Positions 9,098 through 17,406 of a stretch of DNA of 48,266 bases are shown here, piece by piece (the first letter of the stretch is position 1; every line of letters starts with the position of its first letter). The stretch is taken from assembly GCA_900320085.1 (NCBI GenBank), contig ONRC01000018.1:1-48266 (forward strand), written 5' to 3'. Position numbers and translations under genes: made by a program. Origin of the DNA: an uncultured Eubacteriales bacterium (GTDB taxonomy: Bacteria; Bacillota; Clostridia; Christensenellales; Aristaeellaceae). Under the pieces are notes generated by a model. It worked only from the letters and a program-made list of their open reading frames with translations, ran no database searches and was not told the DNA's origin.

Positions 9098-9238
9098 TGT
9101 CAATTTTGAGAACAACTGTAGGGGCGGATATCATCCGCCCGCCTTACCAGACATAATAAACGACTCCGAATTGACATACATGAATGATGATCCAGGTTTC
9201 GGGCGGATGATATCCGCCCCTGCAATGGCAAGGTTGTT
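9098..9238. repeat. Fold-back (MITE-like) element with perfect 22-bp inverted repeats
   Basis: Positions 9120-9141 and 9200-9221 are exact reverse complements (22 bp). Each arm is itself nearly palindromic (GGGCGGAT.ATCCGCCC), so cruciforms are possible at two scales. Further out, GAACAAC (9110-9116) pairs with GTTGTTC (9233-9239), and TGTCAATT (9098-9105) pairs with AATTGACA (9169-9176). No open reading frame lies inside. It occupies the middle of the 8917-9270 gene-free stretch, upstream of the phosphodiester glycosidase gene; the rest of that stretch holds nothing recognisable. Confidence 0.8.
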
Positions 9239-9270
9239 CATTCCACGTCTGAGAAAAAGGAGATTAAGAA

Positions 9271-10218
9271 ATGCGGAAAACAGCTCTTCTGATTCTTGTC
9301 CTGTGCACCTTGACGCTGATGCCCGCCGCTTTGGCGGAAGGGTTTGAGCCCCTGCCGATGGATGACTTCCAGACCGGGCCCATGCCCTCGGAAGCCGGGT
9401 ATCTCTCCGGCACCGAATATGAGGACGCTTCCATCTCGGTGAAAATCTATCAGGACCGTTACGCCGACACGGATTATTTCTTTGCGCATATCAAAATCTC
9501 CCATCCCTCCCAGCTGCGCACCGCCCCGGCGGGCATCGTGGCCTCGCCCTCCGCCACCTTCCAGTATGAAACGGAAAACAAGGCAACCCAGATCGCCAGG
9601 GCCGCCAACGCCGTTATCGCCATCAACGGCGATTACTACACCAAGGCGGACAAGTGCGCCGTGGTGCTGCGGCAAAACCGGCAGTACCGCAACTTCGCCA
9701 ACGGGCTGACCGATCTGCTGGTGATCGACATGAACGGCGATCTGTCCGTGCTGTCCAACTGCACCAAGCAGTATTATAAAGAGTTTATCGACCAGAACCG
9801 AGCCCAGCTCTATAATATCTTCTGCTTCGGCCCGCTGATCGTGCAGGACGGTGCCAGCGTGATTCCCGAAGGGTATCAGAATAACAGCATCGGTTCCCAG
9901 AAAGCCACCCAGCGTTCCGCTATCGCCCAGCTGGGCCCGCTGGAATACATGCTCGTTTCCACCAACGGCCCCCAGTCCCCCGGCAACAAGGGTATGACGC
10001 TGTATGAGTTCGCCCAGGTGTGCGAAGACGCGGGCAAGCGCCTGAACGAAAACGGCTGCCGGATTGCCTATAATCTTGATGGCGGCAACAGCGCGGCGAT
10101 GATCTTCCGGGAAATGGACCCGGCCAAGGGCACGATGCAGATGAAGCGGGTCAATTCCTCGGACATCAGCGAAAGGCACCTGAGCGATATTATTTACTTT
10201 GCGACGCTGGTGAGATAA
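9271..10218 (+). CDS. Secreted phosphodiester glycosidase family protein (NAGPA domain)
   Basis: The 315-residue product begins with a Sec signal peptide (MRKTALLILVLCTLTLMPAALA). The rest carries the motifs of the NAGPA/PF09992 family: AINGDYYTK near 115, CFGPLIVQDG near 185, QRSAIAQLGP near 217 and NLDGGNSAAM near 270. Family members cleave sugar-phosphodiester bonds, for example in lysosomal enzyme uncovering or wall glycopolymer modification. It is probably extracellular or wall-associated. AAAGGAG lies 8 bases before the ATG. The Lgt-like gene starts 2 bases after its stop, and the RCC1 gene then overlaps that one, giving a tight three-gene unit. Confidence 0.88.
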   Translation: MRKTALLILVLCTLTLMPAALAEGFEPLPMDDFQTGPMPSEAGYLSGTEYEDASISVKIYQDRYADTDYFFAHIKISHPSQLRTAPAGIVASPSATFQYETENKATQIARAANAVIAINGDYYTKADKCAVVLRQNRQYRNFANGLTDLLVIDMNGDLSVLSNCTKQYYKEFIDQNRAQLYNIFCFGPLIVQDGASVIPEGYQNNSIGSQKATQRSAIAQLGPLEYMLVSTNGPQSPGNKGMTLYEFAQVCEDAGKRLNENGCRIAYNLDGGNSAAMIFREMDPAKGTMQMKRVNSSDISERHLSDIIYFATLVR

Positions 10219-10220
10219 AT

Positions 10221-11207
10221 ATGATGGAAGTAAAAATGATTTCCCTGCTTGGCGGGGAAATCAGCGTTTATGGCCTGGGGATGATCCTGGGCTGCATCGG
10301 TGCTGCGGCTTGGTTCATCCTGAGAGCAGGTAAGCATGGCATCAGAAAAAGCCGCGCGGCGGTGTACGGCCTGTTTTGCGTTTTGCTGGGCCTGCTGCTG
10401 GGCCGGGCCGTCTACTGCGCGGTGCGGTTTGACCGCATGTTTTTCGATGAAATGGGCGACTTTGCCGGGCTTTCTCCCTTTTTTGATGTCCGCGTCGGCA
10501 GCGTGAACATCGGCGGCGCGCTGCTGGGCTGCATCCTGGCCGCACCCCTTGCCGCGAAGTTCTGCGGCGGAAAGGCGGCGGATTACCTGGACAGCTTCGT
10601 GTTTCCGGGGCTTTCACTGTTTCTCCTGGAGCGCCTGTTGGAGCCGCTGGCGGGGCATGGGTACGGTATTTATCTGTATGATTCTCCTCTGGCGGCGTTC
10701 CCCTTCGCGCTGGAAACCTATATGGAGGAATACGCGCTGGCGGTGTGTTTCCTGGAAGCGGCACTGGCGCTGGTTCTGATGGCGGCATTGTTGGCGCTTC
10801 AAAAGAAATGCGTCCAAAGCGGCACGCTGTTTCTGTGCGCGCTGACGCTGTTCTGCGCCAGCCAGATCATGCCCGAAAGCCTGCGGCACGACGACGTGCT
10901 GTTCATCTTCATTTTCGCCCGGGTGACGCAGATCGGCTATGCCCTGATGCTGGCCGGGGCGATGATCGCCGCGCTGATCCCGGCGGTGAAAAAGGGACTG
11001 CCGAAAAAAAACGCCCTGATGGCATTTCTGCTTTTGCTGCTTGGCGCGGGCGTGTGCATCGGCGCGGAATTCGCCCTGGACAAAACCAACCTGTCCCACA
11101 TTCTGATTTACGCTGTTATGATCGCCGCGCTGATTTTTATGGCCGCGCTTATACTTCGCGCAATATTCAGGATGAGTGGTTCACCCCAAAGAAAGGAATC
11201 TGTATGA
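10221..11207 (+). CDS. Polytopic membrane protein, divergent Lgt-like
   Basis: The 328-residue protein has about eight hydrophobic segments. The segments GGEISVYGLGMILG, LLGRAVYCAVRF and GSVNIGGALLG line up with prolipoprotein diacylglyceryl transferase (Lgt) helices in the same order. The catalytic His-Gly-Gly element of Lgt is replaced by NIGG, and the G-R-x-G-N-F loop is missing (FLLERLLEPL instead), so normal transferase activity is doubtful. The C-terminal 100 residues add further helices. It lies between a secreted glycosidase and an RCC1-repeat protein with almost no spacing. The family assignment is an inference from pattern and topology; it could equally be an unnamed membrane family. 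Confidence 0.55.
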   Translation: MMEVKMISLLGGEISVYGLGMILGCIGAAAWFILRAGKHGIRKSRAAVYGLFCVLLGLLLGRAVYCAVRFDRMFFDEMGDFAGLSPFFDVRVGSVNIGGALLGCILAAPLAAKFCGGKAADYLDSFVFPGLSLFLLERLLEPLAGHGYGIYLYDSPLAAFPFALETYMEEYALAVCFLEAALALVLMAALLALQKKCVQSGTLFLCALTLFCASQIMPESLRHDDVLFIFIFARVTQIGYALMLAGAMIAALIPAVKKGLPKKNALMAFLLLLLGAGVCIGAEFALDKTNLSHILIYAVMIAALIFMAALILRAIFRMSGSPQRKESV

Positions 11208-12391
11208 TGAGAGCAATTCGTCTTGTGGCTTTGTCGATCGTTTTTTGCCTGGCAGTTACGCCCGCATTGGCCACGCGGTACGATCTGCCCGACGGGCGTT
11301 ATTTCCTCCTGTCCCTGGGCGGCAGCTTTGCCTATTCCCGCGACACCGCCGGAAACATCCGCGTCTGGGGCGACAACCAGTACGGTCAGCTTGGCAAGGG
11401 TCACTTCAACAACGCCAGCGGCATCCTGGGCATTTATCCCTCTGACTTCCGCACGAAGAATGCGGAGATCGACCTGACGCAGATCAAGGACATCGTCAGC
11501 GGCAGCAATTACAGCTTCTTCTGGATGAATGACGGCACGCTCTACGCCGTGGGCAACAGCGACTACGGCACCCTGGGCAAGCAGGAAGGCAGCTATTCCA
11601 CCCATAAGGCCTTTTATGTGCCTGAAAAGCCCGCCGCCCTGTCCTGCGGGTTCGGCCACTGCCTGCTGCTGACGGAAAACGGCGAAGTGTACGCTTGGGG
11701 CCGCGGCGGGAAGGGACAGGTGGGCAACGGTTCCCGGCAGAATGCATTGTCACCCGTTAAGCTGCCATTGCAGAATATTGTGCAGATTGCGGCGGGCGGA
11801 CAATTTTCCCTGGCGCTGGACAGCGAGGGCAGGCTCTGGGGCTGGGGCGACAACGAATTCAAGATCCTCTCCCCCGGCGGCGATGCCTTCTTCGCCACCC
11901 CCGTTCAGGTGAACGTTGGCAGCATCGAAATCGCCGCCATCGAGGCGGGCGGCTACCATGCCGTGGTGCTGGACAAGCAGGGCAATGTGTGGAGCTGGGG
12001 CAAAAACGATGTGTACCAGCTGGGCTATGACACCCGGGAAAAGACCGTCCCCACCCCGACGCAGGTGATGCTGCCCCTGCCGGCCACGTCCCTGTCCGTG
12101 TATTCCTCCCAGAACTACGCCATCCTGTCCGACACCTCCCTCTGGTCCTGGGGCAACAACGGCTACGGCCAGCTGGGTCAGGGCCTGCGCGGCGTGAAGG
12201 GCGGCCTGCCCGGGCAATGCGTGGAAAAGGATGTGGTGGTGGCGGAGACCGGCAGCATGTTTGCCATCTGTGTTTTACAGGATGGCACCATGATGTGCGC
12301 GGGCTTTAACAACCACGCGGAGCTGGGCGACGGCTCGACGGGCCACCGCAACGTGATGAGCCCCAATGGCGTGGATTTGATCCTGAACTGA
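11204..12391 (+). CDS. Secreted RCC1-repeat beta-propeller protein
   Basis: The start at 11204 (MMRAIRLVALS) follows GAAAGGA by 6 bases and overlaps the stop of the Lgt-like gene. A signal peptide ending in TPALA is followed by about seven RCC1-type repeats of 50 residues, each with a V/L-x-x-W/A-G-x-N core: GNIRVWGDNQYGQLG, GTLYAVGNSDYGTLG, GEVYAWGRGGKGQVG, GRLWGWGDNEF, GNVWSWGKNDVYQLG, SLWSWGNNGYGQLG and MMCAGFNNHAELG. Seven blades should close one propeller. RCC1 propellers bind proteins or ligands; a secreted bacterial copy probably works at the surface. The longer frame from 10745 is not used because it has no leader-like sequence. Confidence 0.88.
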   Translation: MMRAIRLVALSIVFCLAVTPALATRYDLPDGRYFLLSLGGSFAYSRDTAGNIRVWGDNQYGQLGKGHFNNASGILGIYPSDFRTKNAEIDLTQIKDIVSGSNYSFFWMNDGTLYAVGNSDYGTLGKQEGSYSTHKAFYVPEKPAALSCGFGHCLLLTENGEVYAWGRGGKGQVGNGSRQNALSPVKLPLQNIVQIAAGGQFSLALDSEGRLWGWGDNEFKILSPGGDAFFATPVQVNVGSIEIAAIEAGGYHAVVLDKQGNVWSWGKNDVYQLGYDTREKTVPTPTQVMLPLPATSLSVYSSQNYAILSDTSLWSWGNNGYGQLGQGLRGVKGGLPGQCVEKDVVVAETGSMFAICVLQDGTMMCAGFNNHAELGDGSTGHRNVMSPNGVDLILN

Positions 12392-12396
12392 GAAAT

Positions 12397-12478
12397 AAAA
12401 ACACCTTCCTGTTTTCTTCCGTATAGAAAGCGCCGCTTCCGGCCACGCTATGGAAGAATCAAACAGGGAGGTGTTTTT
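12397..12478 (+). promoter_or_regulatory. Terminator-like hairpin that also contains the next gene's ribosome binding site
   Basis: Positions 12397-12414 pair with 12461-12478 over 18 bp with a single G-U wobble. An inner stem (12415-12426 with 12448-12457) extends it. The 3' arm holds GGGAGG, the ribosome site of the gene starting at 12480, and ends in six U residues that run directly into its AUG. It lies 5 bases after the RCC1 stop, so it should terminate that transcript and mask the next RBS on read-through. Confidence 0.8.
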
Positions 12479-12479
12479 T

Positions 12480-12914
12480 ATGATCGAACAGGATACCGTG
12501 CGGCTGCTGCGGGAATGCGACGCAGGGGCGAAGATGGGTGTGGATTCGCTGAACGACGTGATCAGCCGGGTGAAGGACAGCCAATTCCGGGAGGCGCTGG
12601 AATCGTCCCGGGAGGAACACGAAGCGCTGTCCGACGAGATCCGCGGCGAGCTGGACCGCTACCAGGACGAGGGCAAGGACCCCGCGCCGATGGCCTCCGC
12701 CATGAGCTGGCTCAAGACCCATGCAGAAATGGCCATGGACGCTTCCGACGCCACCGTGGCAGACCTGATGACCGACGGCTGCAACATGGGCGTCAAGTCC
12801 CTGAGCAAGTACCTGAACCAGTACAAAGCCGCGGACGAAAAATCCAAAAACCTCGCCAAGCGCCTGATCGGGGAGGAAGAGCACCTGACGCAGCAGATCA
12901 GGGCATATCTGTAA
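12480..12914 (+). CDS. DUF2383-like (ferritin-like four-helix) protein
   Basis: The start at 12480 (MIEQDTVRLLREC) is chosen over an ATG at 12450 because that one lies inside the hairpin loop and GGGAGG sits 8-9 bases before 12480. The 144-residue product is almost entirely helical. It has a first helix ending in CDAGAKMGVDSLNDVI, a second with REEHEALSDEI, and conserved repeats around MAMDASDATVADLM. This resembles DUF2383/PA2169-type four-helix bundle proteins related to ferritins. The E-x-x-H of REEHEAL and HLTQQI could be metal ligands, but a complete di-iron set is not evident. Function unknown. Confidence 0.75.
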   Translation: MIEQDTVRLLRECDAGAKMGVDSLNDVISRVKDSQFREALESSREEHEALSDEIRGELDRYQDEGKDPAPMASAMSWLKTHAEMAMDASDATVADLMTDGCNMGVKSLSKYLNQYKAADEKSKNLAKRLIGEEEHLTQQIRAYL

Positions 12915-12985
12915 AAAGCAGCTTTCAACTGCAAAGCAGCATCTATTGTATCAAACAGCCATATAGCCGCCGTATATTGCATGAA

Positions 12986-13030
12986 AAGCCATTTGTATCC
13001 AAAATCTTTTGGGACAAATGGCTTGTATTT
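12986..13030 (+). terminator. Intrinsic terminator after the DUF2383-like gene
   Basis: AAGCCATTTGT (12986-12996) pairs with ACAAATGGCTT (13014-13024), with an inner TCCAAAA/TTTTGGGA stem, followed by GTATTTTG. Confidence 0.8.
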
Positions 13031-13051
13031 TGCCTGATAATCTGATAGAAT
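13023..13051 (+). promoter_or_regulatory. Extended -10 promoter for the EF-G-like gene
   Basis: TTGTAT (13023-13028), a 17-base spacer and TGaTAGAAT with the -10 at 13046-13051. The -35 overlaps the end of the preceding terminator. Confidence 0.55.
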
Positions 13052-13123
13052 AGATAAGGTATGTGATTCACTAAGCGTTTTGCGCGTGATACAGAATCAA
13101 ATGAATTTATAGGGGGAACCGAC

Positions 13124-15205
13124 ATGGCAGACTACACGACTGAGAACATCCGCAATATTACCCTCATCGGTCACGGCGGCGAAGGCAAAACCACTTTGAC
13201 CGAAGCGATGCTGTACGCCGCCGGTATGGTGGACCGCCAGGGCAAGGTGGAAGACGGCGCCGCGACCACCGACTATGATCCCGAAGAAATCAAGCGCCAC
13301 ATTTCCATCAGCGCCGCGGTCGCTCCCGTGGAATGGAAAAAGACCAAGATCAACGTCATCGACGTGCCCGGCTATTTTGATTTTATCGGTGAAATGATGG
13401 GCCCTCTGCGCGTGGTGGAAACCGCGGGCATCGTGGTAGGCGCTGTTTCCGGCCTGACCGTCGGCGCGGAAAAAGCCTGGTCTTACGCCAAGAAAAACGA
13501 CGTGTGCCGGATGTTCATCGTCAACCGCATGGACACTGAAAACGCCAACTATATGAAGGTCGTGGAACAGCTGCGCGGCAAGTTCGGCTCCTCCGTGGTG
13601 CCGATGCTGCTGCCCATGGGCCAGGGCGCCAGCTTCAAGGGCGTGGTCAACGTGCTGGAAAACAAGGCGTATGAAGGCGCCGGCAAGGGCCTCAAGGAAG
13701 TGCCCGTACCCGGCGATATGGCCTCCGCCATCGAAACCGCCATGGAAGAAATCACCGAAGCCGCCGCAGGCGCGGACGACGAACTGATGATGAAGTACCT
13801 GGAAGGCGAAGAACTGACCCACGACGAGATCCTGTCCGGCTTCCGCGCTGGTATGGCCAACGGCACCATCGTGCCCGTCGTGGCCGTGTCCGCCACCACC
13901 GGTATCGGCGTCGCCAAGATGCTGGACGTGATGAGCGTGTACCTCCATTCCCCCGCCCATGCCAAGGCCGCCGGTGAAAACCCCAAGACCGGCGACAAGG
14001 CCGAACGCGCCTGCGCGAACAGCGAGCCCTTCTCCGCCCTGGTGTTCAAGACCGTGGCCGACCCCTTCGTGGGCAAGCTGAGCCTGTTCCGGGTCATGTC
14101 CGGCTCCATCACCCCCGCCACCGCGCTGTACAACGCCAACGCCGACAAGGCTGAAAAAGCGGGCGGCCTGTTCATCATGCGCGGCAAGAAGCAGACCAGC
14201 GTGAACGTCCTGAACGCCGGCGACATCGGCGCGCTGTCCAAGCTGCAGTTCACCAACACCGGCGATACCCTGTGTGACGCTTCCGCGCCCATCAAGTTCC
14301 CCGCCATCGACTTCCCCATCCCCTGCATTTCCAAGGCCATTTCCGCCGCCAAGCAGGGTGAAGAAGACAAGGTGTTCTCCGGCCTGTCCCGTCTGCAGGA
14401 AGAAGATCCTTCCATCAAGGTGGAAAAGAATACCGAGACCACCGAAACCCTTGTCTCCGGCCAGGGCGAACTGCATCTGGACGTGATTCGCAATAAGCTG
14501 GCCACCAAGTTCGGCGCGCAGGCCAACCTGAACGATCCCAAGATCCCCTACCGTGAAACCATCCGCAAGAAGGTTGCCTGCCAGGGCCGCCACAAGAAGC
14601 AGTCCGGCGGTCACGGCCAGTTCGGCGACGTGTGGATCGAGTTCTCCCCCATCGGCGATACCAACATCGACTTCGAGTTTGAAGACGCGGTCGTCGGCGG
14701 CGCGGTGCCCCGCAACTTTATTCCCGCGGTTGAAAAGGGCCTGCGTGAAAATATCCGTAAGGGCGTGCTGGCCGGCTATCCCATGGTGGGCCTCCATGCC
14801 AAGCTGTACGACGGCTCCTACCACCCCGTAGACTCCTCTGAAATGGCCTTCAAGACCGCTGCCCGCATCGCATACAAGAAGGGCTGCATGGACGCCAGCC
14901 CCGTGCTGCTGGAGCCCATCATGCACGTGGAAGTGTTTGTTCCCGATGAATACATGGGCGACATCATGGGCGACATGAACAAGCGCCGCGGCCGCATCAT
15001 GGGTATGGATCAGGTGGACGGCCAGCAGCGCGTGACCGCCGAAGCGCCTATGGGCGAAATGTTCAAATACGCCACCGACCTGCGTTCCATGACCCAGGCC
15101 CGCGGCTCCTTCACCATGACCTTCGAGCGTTATGAGGAAATGCCCGCCGACGCCGCCAAGAAGATCATCGAAAGCGCTCAGAAGGACGAGGAAGAGGAAG
15201 AATAA
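13124..15205 (+). CDS. Elongation factor G-like GTPase (EF-G2 type)
   Basis: The 693-residue translational GTPase has G1 GHGGEGKTT near residue 16, a G3 segment DVPGYFDF near 82, G4 NRMD near 136, and the EF-G domain IV/V blocks (GGHGQFGDVWIEF, MGDIMGDMNKRRGRIMGMD). Two core positions differ from true EF-G: the G1 loop is GHGGEGKT rather than GHIDAGKT, and the catalytic His of D-x-P-G-H is Tyr. These changes are typical of the auxiliary EF-G-like family, so translocation on the ribosome should not be assumed. AGGGGG lies 8 bases upstream. The acidic C-terminal codons and the stop form a 9-bp perfect hairpin at 15193-15214. Confidence 0.92.
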   Translation: MADYTTENIRNITLIGHGGEGKTTLTEAMLYAAGMVDRQGKVEDGAATTDYDPEEIKRHISISAAVAPVEWKKTKINVIDVPGYFDFIGEMMGPLRVVETAGIVVGAVSGLTVGAEKAWSYAKKNDVCRMFIVNRMDTENANYMKVVEQLRGKFGSSVVPMLLPMGQGASFKGVVNVLENKAYEGAGKGLKEVPVPGDMASAIETAMEEITEAAAGADDELMMKYLEGEELTHDEILSGFRAGMANGTIVPVVAVSATTGIGVAKMLDVMSVYLHSPAHAKAAGENPKTGDKAERACANSEPFSALVFKTVADPFVGKLSLFRVMSGSITPATALYNANADKAEKAGGLFIMRGKKQTSVNVLNAGDIGALSKLQFTNTGDTLCDASAPIKFPAIDFPIPCISKAISAAKQGEEDKVFSGLSRLQEEDPSIKVEKNTETTETLVSGQGELHLDVIRNKLATKFGAQANLNDPKIPYRETIRKKVACQGRHKKQSGGHGQFGDVWIEFSPIGDTNIDFEFEDAVVGGAVPRNFIPAVEKGLRENIRKGVLAGYPMVGLHAKLYDGSYHPVDSSEMAFKTAARIAYKKGCMDASPVLLEPIMHVEVFVPDEYMGDIMGDMNKRRGRIMGMDQVDGQQRVTAEAPMGEMFKYATDLRSMTQARGSFTMTFERYEEMPADAAKKIIESAQKDEEEEE

Positions 15206-15353
15206 TCTTCCTCTCCCCTGCCTTTGCAGGATGGTGGTTTCCATTCTTCAGATGAGCCGCGGATGTTTCACGCCGCGTCAGAATTGAATACGTTTTCTTC
15301 CCATGCTTGCTTGGTTTGAATTTACTATGTAAAAAGCGAAGGAGAAGATCACC

Positions 15354-16217
15354 ATGAAGAAATCCATCTGGATCGTCCTGCCCATCATTATTATCGCCAT
15401 TGTCCTGGTCGCCGTGTTTGCCGGCCAGCGCAACACCCTGTCCGCTCAGATCGAACAGCTGGAGTCCGATAAAGCCAGCCTGAACAAGCAATTAGCCGAC
15501 GCCGCCGCCGATACCGCCGCCATGAAGGCTGCGGAAGAACAGGCCGCGGAGCTGAGCGCCAAGCTGCAGGAAGCGGAAAGCCGGATCACCGCGGCGGAAA
15601 CCATCGCTACGGAAGCGGAAGCCAAGATTTCCATTTATGAAAACCGGGTCAACGAAGTGGCCAGCCAGCTGGATACCGTGACCGCTGAACGCGACACCCT
15701 GCAAACCAACGCCGCCTCTGCCGCGGAACAGCTGACCACCGGTATCCGCCAGGCTCAGACCGCGCTGGAAGCCCTGGTCGGCCCCACCGATGACGAGCTG
15801 ACCCAAACCAAGGCCGCGCTGGAAGCTTCCCAGGAAACTGTCGAACAGATGACCATGGAGCTGCAGCAAACCCAGGAAGCTCTGACCGCCGCCCTCGGCG
15901 AACGGGACGAACTGAAAATCGCCTATGAAACCGCCGCTGCCCAGATTACCGATATGCAAACCCAGACCGAAGGCCTGAAGGTTGCGAAGGTCGGCGTTCG
16001 CGTCTGCGACGCCGCTGGCAACGTGGTCAATGAATACAACGATCTGTCCGAACTGAAGCTGGACGAGCTGAAGGAAGGCGACAAAGTCGTGATCGTGCTG
16101 TACAACGCCGCAGGCGAAGTCATCTCCCAGTATGACGTCAACAGCATCGCTCCGGTGTCCGCTCCCGCAGAGGCTCCCGCCGAGGAAACCCCTGCTGAGG
16201 AAGCTCCCGCCGCCTGA
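15354..16217 (+). CDS. Membrane-anchored coiled-coil protein
   Basis: The 287-residue product starts with one transmembrane helix (IWIVLPIIIIAIVLVAVFAG), followed by about 190 residues of continuous heptad-type coiled coil rich in Ala, Glu, Gln and Leu. A small beta-like C-terminal segment follows (VGVRVCDAAGNVVNEYNDLSEL), and then a Pro-Ala-Glu repeat tail (PAEAPAEETPAEEAPAA). The coil probably projects outside the cell from the N-terminal anchor, with the PAE tail as a flexible end. GAAGGAGAAG lies 6 bases before the ATG. No known family was recognised. It is followed by a strong terminator and so forms a single-gene unit. Confidence 0.8.
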   Translation: MKKSIWIVLPIIIIAIVLVAVFAGQRNTLSAQIEQLESDKASLNKQLADAAADTAAMKAAEEQAAELSAKLQEAESRITAAETIATEAEAKISIYENRVNEVASQLDTVTAERDTLQTNAASAAEQLTTGIRQAQTALEALVGPTDDELTQTKAALEASQETVEQMTMELQQTQEALTAALGERDELKIAYETAAAQITDMQTQTEGLKVAKVGVRVCDAAGNVVNEYNDLSELKLDELKEGDKVVIVLYNAAGEVISQYDVNSIAPVSAPAEAPAEETPAEEAPAA

Positions 16218-16236
16218 TCGTTCAAGAGCGATTTGC

Positions 16237-16267
16237 CCGCATGGCTGAAAGGCCATGCGGTTTTTAT
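16237..16267 (+). terminator. Intrinsic terminator after the coiled-coil gene
   Basis: CCGCATGGC (16237-16245), loop TGAAA, GGCCATGCGG, then TTTTTAT. Confidence 0.9.
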
Positions 16268-16553
16268 ATGAAAAAGCAACCATATGGCCGCAGCAGACGA
16301 CAGCATTACCCACTGGAGAAAGATAATCTTTCGATAGGTTTCTTCGACAGATCGAACCATTCACCGCCTCCCTCATAAAGCCGGAAAACGGTCAGGTCTT
16401 GCATCGCTTCCTCTTTCGGATAAATCTGATGCGTATAGGAGTTCTTTCTTTTGAATTGCTTGCAAAACAATGTCCGGGATCGGGATGGCAGCCGCAAATC
16501 GTTTATTTATTGTATTGTTTCCCTGAGTTTTACTGGCCATAAGGTATAGAATA
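16268..16553. other. Gene-free stretch with no supported feature
   Basis: This AT-richer spacer holds only short minus-strand frames (16306-16497 and 16373-16582) that overlap each other. Neither has a good ribosome site. The 3' part of the first (LYEGGGEWFDLS) looks faintly protein-like and could be a gene remnant, but there is not enough to call one. Confidence 0.4.
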
Positions 16554-16562
16554 TGGTATACT
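16554..16562 (+). promoter_or_regulatory. Extended -10 element upstream of the hydrolase gene
   Basis: TGgTATACT, with the -10 at 16557-16562 and a poor -35. It lies about 64 bases before the ATG at 16626. Confidence 0.4.
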
Positions 16563-16625
16563 ACAATTATCTTCCGTGGCATTGGAGGACGGCGACATCA
16601 TGCCGATGGGAAAAGGAGATGCTCC

Positions 16626-17387
16626 ATGAAGTACGTCGAGTATGGGCAGGACCATCCGGCGGCCATCATGCTGCTGCATGGCGGCGGGCTGTCCTGGTGG
16701 AATTACCGGGAAGTGGCGGAGCTGCTGCAGGATGAATACCACGTGATTCTGCCGATCCTGAATGGGCACGCCGGAAGTGACCGCCCCTTTACCACCATCG
16801 AAAGCAATGCCGATGAAATCATTGCGTACATCGATCAGCATCTGGGCGGATCGGTATTGCTCCTGGGCGGCTTATCGCTGGGCGGACAAATCCTGCTGGA
16901 AATCTTGTCCCAGCGCGGTGACATCTGCCGCTGCGCTTTTGTGGAAAGCGCTATGGTCATTCCATCGAAAGTCACCCATACGCTGGTCGCGCCGGCTTTC
17001 GCCAGCAGCTATGGCCTGATCCAAAACAGGCTTTTTGCCCGTTTGCAATTTGAGTCGCTTCACATGCGGCCGGATTTGTTTGAGGATTATTACCGGGATA
17101 CCTGCCGGATCGCTAAATCCGATATGATCGCTTTCATGAAAGCCAACACGGCCTACGCGCTCAAAGAATCTGTCCGTCACTGCCCGGCTGATGTGCGCCT
17201 GTTCATCGGCGGGAAGGAAAATCAGGGAATCAAGCGCTCCGCGGCGCTTCTGCAAACGCAGGTGCCCAAGTGCTCACTGACTGTTCTGCCGGGATATTAT
17301 CACGGAGAGTTCTCCATCAACCATGCACAGGATTATGCCGCGGCAATCCGGGAAGCAGTCAGAAAAGATCATGCCGCGGAATCCTAA
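16626..17387 (+). CDS. Alpha/beta hydrolase
   Basis: The 253-residue product is a compact alpha/beta hydrolase. The oxyanion segment is LLHGGGLSWW near residue 17, the nucleophile elbow is GGLSLGGQ near 81, and the likely catalytic His is in PGYYHGEFS near 225. The D-x-R equivalent (DVRLFIGGKEN) lies near 193. It is cytoplasmic, as no signal peptide is present. AAAAGGAG precedes the ATG by 8 bases. The potassium transporter gene follows after 19 bases on the same strand, so they may be cotranscribed, though no functional link is evident. The substrate is unknown. Confidence 0.88.
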   Translation: MKYVEYGQDHPAAIMLLHGGGLSWWNYREVAELLQDEYHVILPILNGHAGSDRPFTTIESNADEIIAYIDQHLGGSVLLLGGLSLGGQILLEILSQRGDICRCAFVESAMVIPSKVTHTLVAPAFASSYGLIQNRLFARLQFESLHMRPDLFEDYYRDTCRIAKSDMIAFMKANTAYALKESVRHCPADVRLFIGGKENQGIKRSAALLQTQVPKCSLTVLPGYYHGEFSINHAQDYAAAIREAVRKDHAAES

Positions 17388-17406
17388 AGAGAAGAAAGGA
17401 TCAAAG

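Noticed and set aside
9271..9709. Promoter inside the fold-back element for the glycosidase gene
   Set aside because: A TTGACA is present at 9171-9176 but no acceptable -10 lies 16-18 bases downstream.
12450..12479. Earlier ATG for the DUF2383-like gene
   Set aside because: It lies in the loop of the hairpin, has no ribosome site, and the added ten residues do not resemble the family.
13097..15244. Minus-strand frame of 715 codons opposite the EF-G-like gene
   Set aside because: It has low-complexity His/Gly/Val composition and no ribosome site, and it is fully explained as the mirror of a highly expressed GC-rich gene.
16306..16582. Two short minus-strand frames in the spacer before the hydrolase gene
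   Set aside because: They overlap each other in different frames, lack ribosome sites and match no family I recognise; at most they are a remnant.
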